From an uncultured Ruminococcus sp. (GTDB taxonomy: Bacteria; Bacillota; Clostridia; Oscillospirales; CAG-272), in contig CADBRS010000117.1 in NCBI GenBank assembly GCA_902797125.1, positions 1-26,849 of the forward strand: a DNA stretch of 26,849 bases, written 5' to 3'. Shown here piece after piece: positions 1-7,648 of this stretch (positions within the stretch are counted from its first letter, which is position 1; each line of letters opens with the position of its first letter). The notes under the pieces were generated by a model, which worked only from the letters and a program-made list of their open reading frames with translations, was not told the origin of the DNA and searched no databases. Both the position numbers and the translations under genes were made by a program.

Positions 1-402
1 CTGACTTTCAATACGATCGGCCGGCATCAGTCCCGGATCGTCCGGACCCGCGTCGTTTCCAATCTGTCCCCGTGGCTGTCCATGACCCGGGTGGGAGACG
101 TTTACAACGTGCCTGTCTCGCATGGAGAAGGGCGGTTCATCGCCGAACCAGACGTGATCCGCAAACTCATCGAGAACGGTCAGATCGCGACGCAGTATGT
201 GGATCTGAACGGAGATCCTACGATGGATATCCGGTTCAACGTCAACGGCTCCTATTGTGCCATCGAAGGGATCACGTCGCCAGACGGTCGTGTCTTCGGG
301 AAGATGGGACATTCGGAAAGGATCGGTCCGAATCTGTATCGGAACGTCCCGGGCGAATACGATATGAAAATATTCAAATCTGCCGTCCAGTATTTCCGAT
401 AA
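1..402 (+). CDS. purL: Phosphoribosylformylglycinamidine synthase, C-terminal end (partial)
   Basis: This is the last 133 codons of FGAM synthase, which makes FGAM from FGAR, glutamine and ATP in purine synthesis. The reading frame is open from base 1 and stops with TAA at 400-402, so the start lies outside the window. The fragment is the end of the class I glutaminase domain: the segment VSHGEGRF (fragment residues 39-46) carries the histidine (41) and glutamate (43) that complete the catalytic triad with an upstream cysteine, and the end reads GKMGHSER followed by a conserved tail. A glutaminase domain at the C-terminus can belong to a single-chain PurL or to a free PurQ subunit. The sequence style around the triad favours the single-chain clostridial form, but the upstream part is not visible. 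A probable terminator follows, so it closes its transcription unit. Confidence 0.9.
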   Translation: MTFNTIGRHQSRIVRTRVVSNLSPWLSMTRVGDVYNVPVSHGEGRFIAEPDVIRKLIENGQIATQYVDLNGDPTMDIRFNVNGSYCAIEGITSPDGRVFGKMGHSERIGPNLYRNVPGEYDMKIFKSAVQYFR

Positions 403-415
403 GAAACCTTGGATC

Positions 416-474
416 GAAGAGAGAAAGAGAGGGGCATACCAAAATCGAGCAGTTCCTCTTTTCTCTTCTTTGTT
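416..474 (+). terminator. Probable rho-independent terminator after purL
   Basis: A purine-rich arm at 416-432 pairs with the pyrimidine-rich arm CCTCTTTTCTCTTC at 455-468, with one or two bulges and a 22-base loop. A broken T run (TTTGTT) follows at 469-474. The long loop and imperfect T run make it weaker than the other terminators here. Confidence 0.5.
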
Positions 475-520
475 CCGCATTTCCGGCATTTTTGCAAAGC
501 AAGGCAAGCGTCACTTGTCC

Positions 521-549
521 TTGACATCGATTTCTCCATAAGGTAAACT
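521..549 (+). promoter_or_regulatory. Sigma-A-type promoter for the four-gene operon
   Basis: A perfect -35 box TTGACA (521-526) is followed after 17 bases by TAAACT (544-549), which matches 4 of 6 bases of the -10 consensus. It lies 31 bases upstream of the TTG start at 581. It is the only promoter seen for the genes from 581 to 6163. Confidence 0.65.
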
Positions 550-580
550 ATACCTACATTTTTAACAGGAGGGCGAAGGA

Positions 581-1465
581 TTGTCTACCGACATGAGCCA
601 CCCGTCGTTGCTGTTCCAACCGATTTCGCCGGAACAAAGGGAACGGATCGAATCGATCCGAGCTTTATCCGGAAACACGTTACATGTACATGCGTTTGCT
701 TCCTTGTTTGCATGGCAGGCGAGCGAGCAATACGGTATCTACGTGTCCGACGATGCTTTTTTAGTCAAATACGGCGCTCGCGGCGAGGACGCCTATCTGT
801 TCCCTTGCGGGACCGAACCCGCGAAAAAAGAACTGATCGATGCGCTTTTGCGCGAGGGAAAGCCTGTTTTCTATTTCGTCAGCGACGAAGACAAATGTTT
901 TTTGGAAAGAGCATTTCCGGGCAGATTCACATTTTCCGAATGCCGCAACGATTATCCTTATCTCTATGACCGGAACGAGCAGATCGCGATGGTCGGGAAG
1001 GATTACAAAAATCTCCGGCATCAGGTCAATATCGGGAGAGAGTCGGCTCTGCACTGGTCATCCGAACGATTGGATGCAACCAATCTGGAAAGGGCGCTCG
1101 CGATCAACCGGGAATGGTCTGAGGCCCGTCCCAGGGAAGATCTGGCAGACACGGCTGCTGCCGAAACTGCGCTTCGAAATTTTGCAGATCTGCGTCTGTG
1201 GGGCATGCTGTTCACCGCAGACGGGAAAGATATCTCTTATGTGGCGGGCACCTTCATCACGCCAGAAAAATTCGATATCTGTTTTTGTAAAGTGCTGGAT
1301 AAACGGTGTGACTGCTTTATCAAGTGGGAACTGTACCGCGCTTTGCCTGCCGAGGTCTCAACGGTAGACTCGGAAGAAGATATGGGACTCGAGGGTCTCA
1401 GAACACACAAATTGCTCCGGCGGCCCAAAGAACTGGTCCGTGTTTGGAAAGGGAAATCTTTATGA
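581..1465 (+). CDS. DUF2156 / phosphatidylglycerol lysyltransferase C-domain protein
   Basis: A 294-residue soluble protein resembling the cytosolic catalytic domain of MprF-type aminoacyl-phosphatidylglycerol synthases (LPG_synthase_C, DUF2156), which has a double GNAT-like fold. It has no membrane segments, so unlike MprF it carries no flippase part. Family-like features are the N-terminal segment with FASLFAW (about residues 39-45), the central YLYDRNEQIAMVGKDYKNLR stretch (about 126-145), and the C-terminal region ending in LLRRPKELVRVWKG. The start is taken as TTG at 581 because AGGAGG (567-572) sits 8 bases upstream; an in-frame ATG at 593 is too far from it. The stop overlaps the next gene's ATG (ATGA), so the two are translationally coupled. 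The substrate of stand-alone members is not established. It could modify a lipid, a peptide or another metabolite using aminoacyl-tRNA or acyl-CoA. Confidence 0.75.
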   Translation: MSTDMSHPSLLFQPISPEQRERIESIRALSGNTLHVHAFASLFAWQASEQYGIYVSDDAFLVKYGARGEDAYLFPCGTEPAKKELIDALLREGKPVFYFVSDEDKCFLERAFPGRFTFSECRNDYPYLYDRNEQIAMVGKDYKNLRHQVNIGRESALHWSSERLDATNLERALAINREWSEARPREDLADTAAAETALRNFADLRLWGMLFTADGKDISYVAGTFITPEKFDICFCKVLDKRCDCFIKWELYRALPAEVSTVDSEEDMGLEGLRTHKLLRRPKELVRVWKGKSL

Positions 1466-3201
1466 GCGAATTCGCTTCAAGCGCTGCGAAAACAAAATCA
1501 TTTTCCGACCGCATGTTCAGGCGGCTTTTCTGGCCGACCCTTTTTTCGGCATTCGGTCTGGCGCTTGGAGACATCGCGGACGCGCTGTTCGTCGGCATCC
1601 GCATCGGAAAGATCGGTTTGGCGACCATGTCGCTGGTCGCGCCGATCTATATGATCTATAACGTGCTGGATATCGGGATCGCGGTCGGCACGTCCGTGCA
1701 CTACACAAGATCGATGGGTAAAGGAAAAGCCAAGCAGGGGATCGAGATCTTTTCTCAAATGGTGATCCTGGCGCTGGTCGTCAGCATCCTGATCGGTGCG
1801 CTCGGACTGATCTTCATGCCCTTCGTTCTGAAAATGCTCGGAGCCGGCGAAGAGGGCGGCGAACTCTGGAATTATACGAAAGACTATCTGCAGATCATGT
1901 TCCTCGGCGCGCCGCTGACCTTTATCTATTTTCTGCTCTATTATTGCGTTCGTTGCGATGACAATGAAAAGCTGGCCAGTGCCGGTTATGTGACCGGATA
2001 TCTCACGGATATCGCCTTAAGCGCTTTGTTCGTTCTCGTTTTCAAAATGGACGTCAAAGGCGCCATTATCGCAACGGTCTGCGGCAAAGCGGTCGGCATC
2101 TGCATTTTCATGCTCCATTTCACGAGGAAATGGGCCATTCTCCGTTTCCGTTTCGTCCGGCCGAAGATCAAACTCATGTTCTCGGTCCTCAAGACCGGAA
2201 TCGCTTCTTCGTTCGGTTATATCGGACAGTTCGTGGCTTTATTGGTCGTGAACAATCTTTTGCTGAAACTGGGCGGAGACGGTGCGCTGGCGCAGTTCAA
2301 CGTCGTGCAGAACGTATCCTATATCTCTTTTGCGATCTATACGGCCCTGGGGGACACCATCCAGCCTCTCAGCGGCACTTTTCATGCCGAACATAACAGG
2401 GAATCGATCCGGCGGGTCATGCTGCTCGCGATGGTCATCGGAGTTTTGTCGGGTGGAGCGATCAGTTTGCTGTTCGCCTTTCTGGCGCCTTCGGTCTGTC
2501 AGTTGTTCGGACTGTCGGGAGACGCGATATCGGCAGGTTCATGGGCTGTCCGTCTGTTCTGCCTGTCCGTGATCCCGGCCGGGATAAGCATGATCTGGAG
2601 TTCCTGTTTCCAGGCTATCGGCCGGGAAAAACTGGTTTTCCTGATCAATCAACTGCGCACGTTTGTCTGTTTCGTCATTTGCGCATTGATTCTGTCACTT
2701 TTCGACATAAAATGGTTCTGGTTCGTTTTTCTGGGAGCCGAGCTGACCGCACTGGCCGCCTGGATCCCGGTCGGCTTCTTCAGGAAGCATACTGTGTCCA
2801 ATATCGTTTTTTCGTACCTGCTCGATGCCAATTCGAGGGACATTTCGGACCTGATCAGCAAGGCAGAGGCCTTTTGCATCGAGAATCAGGCTACGACCCA
2901 GCAGATGTACTGTGTGACCATGTGCTTGGAAGAAGTTTGCCAGGCGATCATAGAAAACGCTTTCCGTCAGGAAGGCGAGGAATATATCCAGCTGACTCTG
3001 TGTTTTGAAAAAGACGGAACGGTGGCGCTGCACTTGCGCGACAACGCGGTCGACTTCAATCCGTTCGCCATGAAAACCGGGCAGAACTACGAAGACGAGG
3101 ATCAGCTGGCTTCTTTGGGCATCCAGATGGTCAAAGCCAAGTCCAAACGGTTCTTCTACCGCCGGTATGCCGGTTTCAACACGCTGACTGTGGAGGTTTG
3201 A
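1462..3201 (+). CDS. MATE-family transporter fused to an RsbW-like ATPase domain
   Basis: A 579-residue protein in two parts. Residues about 15-450 are a polytopic MATE transporter of normal family length with the N-terminal LFWPTLFSAFG segment; MATE proteins expel drugs or metabolites using Na+ or H+ gradients. Residues about 454-579 resemble an RsbW/SpoIIAB-type GHKL ATPase domain: an N box with EEVCQAIIENAF (N499), a G1-like segment DNAVDFNP (D527-P534) and a G2-like segment SLGIQMVK (551-558). The glycine normally following the G1 Asp-Asn pair is alanine (A529), and the first G2 glycine is serine (S551), so ATP binding or kinase activity may be weakened. The ATG at 1462 overlaps the preceding stop and removes a spurious 46-codon extension of the open frame. 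The next gene starts 6 bases after the stop. The MATE call is firm; the ATPase-domain call rests on motif pattern. Confidence 0.85.
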   Translation: MSEFASSAAKTKSFSDRMFRRLFWPTLFSAFGLALGDIADALFVGIRIGKIGLATMSLVAPIYMIYNVLDIGIAVGTSVHYTRSMGKGKAKQGIEIFSQMVILALVVSILIGALGLIFMPFVLKMLGAGEEGGELWNYTKDYLQIMFLGAPLTFIYFLLYYCVRCDDNEKLASAGYVTGYLTDIALSALFVLVFKMDVKGAIIATVCGKAVGICIFMLHFTRKWAILRFRFVRPKIKLMFSVLKTGIASSFGYIGQFVALLVVNNLLLKLGGDGALAQFNVVQNVSYISFAIYTALGDTIQPLSGTFHAEHNRESIRRVMLLAMVIGVLSGGAISLLFAFLAPSVCQLFGLSGDAISAGSWAVRLFCLSVIPAGISMIWSSCFQAIGREKLVFLINQLRTFVCFVICALILSLFDIKWFWFVFLGAELTALAAWIPVGFFRKHTVSNIVFSYLLDANSRDISDLISKAEAFCIENQATTQQMYCVTMCLEEVCQAIIENAFRQEGEEYIQLTLCFEKDGTVALHLRDNAVDFNPFAMKTGQNYEDEDQLASLGIQMVKAKSKRFFYRRYAGFNTLTVEV

Positions 3202-3207
3202 TTTTCC

Positions 3208-4038
3208 ATGCATCCCGATATCCGTCTCGCAACAGAACGGGACATTCCCGCACTGACCGAGTTGTGGCAGACCTGTTTTCCCGATTCGAAAGAGTATATA
3301 GAGTTCTTCTATCGGGAAAACTTTGATCGTATGTCGGTCCCTGTTCTGTCCCTAGATGAAAAACCGATAGGGATGATCCATCTGATGGAGGCCTCTTTTG
3401 CGCAAGGTGCCGAGGCATATCCGGTTCGGTTCGTCTATGCGGTCGGCATGCATCCGGCATACAGAGGGCAGGGACTGATGAAAAATCTTCTAGGCTCCGT
3501 TACCCGGTCCGCTGAAGAAAAAGGCTGCGGCTTGTTTCTCAAACCGTCTCAGGAGCTGATCCCTTTTTATGAATCTGCGGGATTCGTTCTGGACAGTAGT
3601 TTCCGATTGTTCAGGACCACGCCCGAAGCTAAAAGCGGAGGGAGTCTTTCGCTGTCGCCTCTTTCTGCCGCGGATTACAACCGCCTTAGAAACATTTCTT
3701 TTTCCGGGCGCCCCTACGTGAGATGGCCAGATGCACACGTGCAGTGGGCCGTCGATGAAAATGCATTCTGCGGCGGACAAACGCTTTCATTTTCACTCGA
3801 CGGACGGATCCATTTTCTGATGGGTTACCCCTCAGACGGTGTTTTGCATATCACTGAAACGGACCTGAGTTGCGATCAACTGCGGAGCATCGCTTTTCCG
3901 CTGTGCACTTTCTTCGGGACAACGAGCCTTGAGGCTTTATTCCCGGAAGATGCCTGCCCGGAGGGCGAAGCCGTCGTTTCTTCTTTAGTGTTTCATGCGC
4001 CTGTGCGCTCCACCTACGCCAATCTTCTGCTTTTCTGA
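3208..4038 (+). CDS. GNAT-family N-acetyltransferase
   Basis: A 276-residue protein. The first about 140 residues form a GNAT domain: it opens with IRLATERDIPALTELW, and its acetyl-CoA pyrophosphate-binding motif A is seen as HPAYRGQGL (residues 82-90), followed by the PFYESAGF segment that usually marks the end of the fold. Residues about 145-276 form a second region without a clear motif, giving a two-lobed layout like Eis-type or other tandem GNAT proteins. The start is the ATG at 3208, six bases after the MATE-fusion stop; GGAGG lies within the end of the preceding gene (3192-3196). It is the third gene of the operon and its acceptor substrate cannot be read from sequence. In this context it could modify the compound exported by the MATE protein, but that is a guess. 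Confidence 0.85.
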   Translation: MHPDIRLATERDIPALTELWQTCFPDSKEYIEFFYRENFDRMSVPVLSLDEKPIGMIHLMEASFAQGAEAYPVRFVYAVGMHPAYRGQGLMKNLLGSVTRSAEEKGCGLFLKPSQELIPFYESAGFVLDSSFRLFRTTPEAKSGGSLSLSPLSAADYNRLRNISFSGRPYVRWPDAHVQWAVDENAFCGGQTLSFSLDGRIHFLMGYPSDGVLHITETDLSCDQLRSIAFPLCTFFGTTSLEALFPEDACPEGEAVVSSLVFHAPVRSTYANLLLF

Positions 4039-4054
4039 AAGGAACGGAACCAAG

Positions 4055-6163
4055 ATGTCTCAAACCAAAACAAGAAAGTATCGTGTCGTTTCGATGCGTT
4101 TCAAAACTGTGGTGACTATCATTCTGGCGGCTTTGATCCTGTCTGCGATCATCGTGACGATCAGTTACAACGTATACAGTTCCACGATGGATGCGCACTA
4201 TAAAACGCTTTCGTCCAATCTGGCAAAGACAGCCGCATCTCAACTGGATGCGGAGGATCTGCTGCGGTACTATAATGCCGTTAAGGAGATCGGCGTCTAT
4301 GATGACGAAAGATACCACAATGACGCGGCTTACCGAGCAGATTACGATCAAAAAGCCGACGCGATCAAAGATGAAGACTACAAAGCTATGCTGAAGTATC
4401 TGTTCGATATCAAAGACAGCAACGGGATCACCTATCTCTATGTTCAGAAACTGGAAGGGGATTCCTGTACCTATATCATGGATGCCGACCGTACGGAAGA
4501 CCAATGTCAGTTAGGCACGACACACAGCGTTTCGGGCCCGACCAAGGAAACAAAGAATCCGGAATACGGAATCCCTGCATTCATCACGAACGACACGTAC
4601 GGATGGCTTTGTACATCCATGGAACCAGTCTATGACCGGGATCACAATCCTGTCGCACTTGTGGGCGTGGATATTTCAATGGACGAAATCATGGAAGACA
4701 GGGCAGAATACCTGAGGACGGTCATACTGTTTATGGCGATCGCCGTTGCCGTTTTGATCGTTGTCATTCTTTTAGGCCTGGCCCAAATTCTGATCAAGCC
4801 CATCAATATGCTGACGGACGCGACCCGGTCTTTTGTCCAGGACCGCAGCGGAGAGCAGAAAGGTGAATCCGCTATCTCAAGGCTGAACATCCGGACCGGC
4901 GATGAAGTGGAAACTTTGTGCGATTCCGTAAAGCAGATGGAGCAGGATATCAACAGCTATATCACGAACCTGACCGCCGTGACGGCCGAAAAGGAGCGTA
5001 TCGGTGCGGAACTCAACGTTGCTACGCAGATCCAGGCCGATATGCTGCCTAGGATTTTCCCGGCATTCCCGGACCGGGAGGAGTTCGATATCTATGCGAC
5101 CATGACTCCGGCCAAGGAAGTCGGGGGCGATTTCTACGATTTCTTCCTGATCGACGAAAATCATATCGGGCTCGTTATGGCGGACGTTTCCGGCAAAGGC
5201 GTTCCCGCCGCGCTGTTTATGGTCATTGCGAAAACCCTGATCAAAAACCACGCTTTGAATGGTGAAAGCCCTGCCGAGATCCTCCATAACGTCAACGAGC
5301 AGCTCTGTGAAGGCAACGAAGCCGATCTGTTCGTGACGGTCTGGCTGGCGGTAATCGATATATCCACCGGAAAAGGCATCGCGGCCAATGCCGGCCACGA
5401 ACACCCCGCACTGCGCCGTGCAGACGGACAATATGAACTGATCGTGTATAGGCATTCTCCGGCCGTTGCGACCATGCAGGGGATGCGTTTCAAAGAACAT
5501 GAGTTCGAATTGCATCCGGGCGACAGCCTGTTCGTTTATACGGACGGCGTGCCCGAGGCGAACGACATCAACTACACACTGTTCGGTGCGGACAGAATGC
5601 TCGAAGCCCTGAACCGTGATCCGTCCGCTTCTCCGCAGGACCTTTTGAAGAACGTCCGGGACGGAATAGACGAATTTGTGGGTACTGCCGATCAGTTCGA
5701 CGATATCACCATGCTGGCTTTCAGCTATTTCGGTCCGCAAAAAAAGGACCATGCAGATGAGCTGACGCTTGACGCGACCGTGGAAAATCTGGACACCGTA
5801 CTTTCCTTCATCGACGAGCGGCTCGAACAATGCAGATGCGACCCGAAAGTCCAGATGCAGATCGATGTGTCGGTTGAAGAATTGTTCGTCAACATCGCGC
5901 ATTACGCCTATGCGCCGGAAGGCGGATCCGCCACGATCAGGTTTGAGCATCTGCAGGATCCGAACCGCGCCGTGATCACGCTGATTGACAGTGGTAAAGC
6001 TTACGATCCACTCGCCAAACCGGATCCGGATCTGTCCCTTTCAGCCGAGGAAAGGCCGATTGGCGGGTTGGGGATCTACATGGTGAAAAAGAGCGTCGAT
6101 TCGATCCATTACGAGCGTCGAGGCGAGCAAAATGTCCTGACGTTCGTGAAAAATCTGGCGTGA
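4055..6163 (+). CDS. Membrane sensor PP2C (SpoIIE-type) phosphatase with HAMP and C-terminal RsbW-like ATPase domain
   Basis: A 702-residue signalling protein. Order of parts: membrane segment about 17-40, an extracytoplasmic sensor region about 41-221 (Cache-like in placement), second membrane segment about 223-246, HAMP linker to about 300, SpoIIE-type PP2C Ser/Thr phosphatase about 320-555, and an RsbW-like GHKL domain about 565-702. The phosphatase has its metal-binding aspartates: GGDFYD (D359), DVSGKG (D377), YTDGVPEA (D497) and FDDITML (D549/D550). The last domain keeps its nucleotide motifs: N613, DSGKAYDP (D645, G647) and GGLGI (670-674). Such proteins dephosphorylate STAS anti-anti-sigma factors, and the GHKL domain would be the opposing kinase. 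The ATG at 4055 is preceded by AAAGGA about 11 bases upstream. It is the last gene of the operon and ends before a bidirectional terminator. No STAS partner or sigma factor is encoded in this window. Confidence 0.9.
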   Translation: MSQTKTRKYRVVSMRFKTVVTIILAALILSAIIVTISYNVYSSTMDAHYKTLSSNLAKTAASQLDAEDLLRYYNAVKEIGVYDDERYHNDAAYRADYDQKADAIKDEDYKAMLKYLFDIKDSNGITYLYVQKLEGDSCTYIMDADRTEDQCQLGTTHSVSGPTKETKNPEYGIPAFITNDTYGWLCTSMEPVYDRDHNPVALVGVDISMDEIMEDRAEYLRTVILFMAIAVAVLIVVILLGLAQILIKPINMLTDATRSFVQDRSGEQKGESAISRLNIRTGDEVETLCDSVKQMEQDINSYITNLTAVTAEKERIGAELNVATQIQADMLPRIFPAFPDREEFDIYATMTPAKEVGGDFYDFFLIDENHIGLVMADVSGKGVPAALFMVIAKTLIKNHALNGESPAEILHNVNEQLCEGNEADLFVTVWLAVIDISTGKGIAANAGHEHPALRRADGQYELIVYRHSPAVATMQGMRFKEHEFELHPGDSLFVYTDGVPEANDINYTLFGADRMLEALNRDPSASPQDLLKNVRDGIDEFVGTADQFDDITMLAFSYFGPQKKDHADELTLDATVENLDTVLSFIDERLEQCRCDPKVQMQIDVSVEELFVNIAHYAYAPEGGSATIRFEHLQDPNRAVITLIDSGKAYDPLAKPDPDLSLSAEERPIGGLGIYMVKKSVDSIHYERRGEQNVLTFVKNLA

Positions 6164-6193
6164 ACGGACGCAGGTCATATAGACAAGCAAAAA

Positions 6194-6224
6194 CCCCCTC
6201 TTGCATAGCGCAAAAGGGGGTTTT
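6194..6224. terminator. Bidirectional terminator between the phosphatase gene and tRNA-Leu
   Basis: CCCCCT (6194-6199) pairs with AGGGGG (6215-6220), and TTGC (6201-6204) pairs inside with GCAA (6210-6213). The hairpin is followed by TTTT on the plus strand and by five T residues on the minus strand, so it can stop both converging transcripts. Confidence 0.85.
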
Positions 6225-6227
6225 CGA

Positions 6228-6311
6228 TGCCGGAAGCGGGGGTCGAACCCGCATGGTGTTGCCACCACTGGATTTTGAGTCCAGCACGTCTGCCAATTCC
6301 ATCATTCCGGC
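6228..6311 (-). tRNA. tRNA-Leu, anticodon CAA
   Basis: The minus strand folds into an 84-base class II tRNA. The acceptor stem GCCGGAA (6311-6305) pairs with TTCCGGC (6235-6229), with discriminator A at 6228. The anticodon stem CTGGA/TCCAG encloses the loop CTCAAAA, giving anticodon CAA, which reads UUG leucine codons. The long variable arm GGTG-GCAA-CACC is as expected for tRNA-Leu, and the T arm is GCGGG-TTCGACC-CCCGC. The 3' CCA is not encoded. It is a single gene with its own promoter just upstream and a terminator 4 bases downstream. Confidence 0.97.
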
Positions 6312-6322
6312 GACTGTGCGGA

Positions 6323-6352
6323 ATTATACCACAATCATTTCAGCCCTGTCAA
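6323..6352 (-). promoter_or_regulatory. Promoter of tRNA-Leu
   Basis: On the minus strand TTGACA (6352-6347) and TATAAT (6328-6323) are both perfect consensus boxes with an 18-base spacer. The expected start point is near 6316, a few bases before the mature tRNA 5' end at 6311. Confidence 0.9.
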
Positions 6353-6424
6353 GAGGGTTTTCGGACTTGCGGACCAAATAGGGAAAATAATGGGCAGACC
6401 GCCTGAAAGAAGACCCGTAAAACC

Positions 6425-6453
6425 TTGACTATCCGCATGATCCATGTTACAAT
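6425..6453 (+). promoter_or_regulatory. Promoter of the sugar-acid operon
   Basis: TTGACT (6425-6430) and TACAAT (6448-6453), each 5 of 6 matches, are separated by 17 bases. The predicted start near 6460 gives a leader of about 100 bases before the kinase ATG at 6560. No operator palindrome was evident. Confidence 0.75.
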
Positions 6454-6492
6454 TCTAGATAGGAAAGTGTTTAAAAATATAAGGCAGTATCT

Positions 6493-6549
6493 ATGATCAC
6501 TGCAGTTGTTTTTGAACCGAAAAAATGGAAACGGGAGGCCCTTTTATAG
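6493..6549 (+). other. Possible 18-codon leader ORF
   Basis: An ATG at 6493 with AAGG 8 bases upstream (6481-6484) opens a frame of 18 codons (beginning MITAVVFEPKKW) ending in TAG at 6547-6549, 10 bases before the kinase ATG. It lies inside the transcribed leader and is in a different frame from the kinase. It could be a translated leader affecting translation of the next gene, or chance. Confidence 0.25.
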
Positions 6550-6559
6550 GGTTTGTGAA

Positions 6560-7627
6560 ATGAGACAGAATTACAAATACGCGATTGCCTGTCCGACCAG
6601 TATGGGCGTTCGGATCACGCCTGCCGACAGGATGGCTGTTCAGAACAGCAATCAGTTTTACCTTCAGGCGACTTCCGCAGAAACGAATGTGCTGAACGTT
6701 GCTTCAAGTCTGGGATACGAATGCCTGGCTATGACGAAGTTCGTTCAGGGCAGCCCCATCGCTGCGTTCATCAAGAGCCAGCTTCGCGCCAGAAATATCA
6801 GATATGAGGGGATTGAGGTCCCGCAGGGAGGGCCCTGGGGATACCGTCACCAGTTCAATATCGCCGACTCGGGATTCGGACTGCGCGCACCCCGGGTCTG
6901 GAACGACCGCGCGGGTGAGGTAGGCAGAACGCTCGACGCAAAGGATTTCGACACCGAAAGGATCTTCGGGCAGGAGGGTGTAGGGATTTTTCATCTGTCC
7001 GGATTGATCGCCTCGATGAGCGAGCAGACGACCGAGTGCTGCCTGAAACTGGCCGAAGAAGCAAAAAAACACGGCACGATGATCTCGTTCGATCTGAACT
7101 ACCGAGCCACGTTCTGGAAGGGCAGAGAAAAGGAACTGTCCGAAGCTTTCCACAAGATTGCTTCCATGGCGGACGTGCTGGTTGGCAACGAAGAAGATTT
7201 CCAACTTTGCTTAGGATTCAAAGGTCCGGAGGCAGGAGGCAAGGAACTGGCAGATAAGATCGGCAGTTTTAAGCAGATGATCGAACAGGTCCGCGCCAAA
7301 TATCCGAACGCCTCGATGTATGGAACGACACTGCGGCAGGTCATTTCCGCCAACGAGCATCTGTGGGGCGCCATTTTATGGGCAGACGGAAATTGGTATG
7401 TGGAAGAACCCAGACCCATTCAGGTCCTGGACCGTATCGGAGGCGGCGACGGCTTCTCCGGCGGTCTGCTGTACGGGCTGATCAAAGGGTGGAAGCCTGA
7501 AGACTGCCTGAAGTTCGGTTGGGCCAGCGGTGTCCTTGCGGCTTCCAGTCTGAACGATTACGCAGAGCCTGCGGACGAAAAACAGGTTTTGGATATTTAT
7601 GCGGGAAATGCCCGTGTGCAGAGATAG
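6560..7627 (+). CDS. kdgK: PfkB-family sugar kinase, probably 2-keto-3-deoxygluconate kinase
   Basis: A 355-residue PfkB-family kinase that most likely phosphorylates 2-keto-3-deoxy-D-gluconate (KDG) to KDPG, which an aldolase would then split. Support: the C-terminal PfkB signature IGGGDGFSGG with the catalytic base D297, and the segment SFDLNYRATFW (about residues 175-185), which resembles KDG kinases more than fructokinases or ribokinases. The first ORF codon (TTG 6506) is unlikely; ATG at 6560 has AGGG 8 bases upstream and fits the usual N-terminus of the family. The neighbours (6-phosphogluconate dehydrogenase, a LarA-type hydroxyacid epimerase and a pectate-lyase-like lipoprotein) support a uronate/aldonate substrate. 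No KDPG aldolase is present in the window, so the pathway must be completed elsewhere. A different 2-keto sugar acid or sugar substrate remains possible. Confidence 0.8.
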   Translation: MRQNYKYAIACPTSMGVRITPADRMAVQNSNQFYLQATSAETNVLNVASSLGYECLAMTKFVQGSPIAAFIKSQLRARNIRYEGIEVPQGGPWGYRHQFNIADSGFGLRAPRVWNDRAGEVGRTLDAKDFDTERIFGQEGVGIFHLSGLIASMSEQTTECCLKLAEEAKKHGTMISFDLNYRATFWKGREKELSEAFHKIASMADVLVGNEEDFQLCLGFKGPEAGGKELADKIGSFKQMIEQVRAKYPNASMYGTTLRQVISANEHLWGAILWADGNWYVEEPRPIQVLDRIGGGDGFSGGLLYGLIKGWKPEDCLKFGWASGVLAASSLNDYAEPADEKQVLDIYAGNARVQR

Positions 7628-7648
7628 AAAAAAGAGGAATAAAAAGCA

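Noticed and set aside
72..524. A 150-codon plus-strand frame overlapping the purL end
   Set aside because: The frame starting at base 1 encodes the conserved glutaminase end; this one is a frame-shifted shadow rich in arginine.
4877..5950. A 357-codon minus-strand open frame opposite the phosphatase gene
   Set aside because: It overlaps the conserved PP2C motifs of the plus-strand gene and is rich in residues typical of antisense readings.
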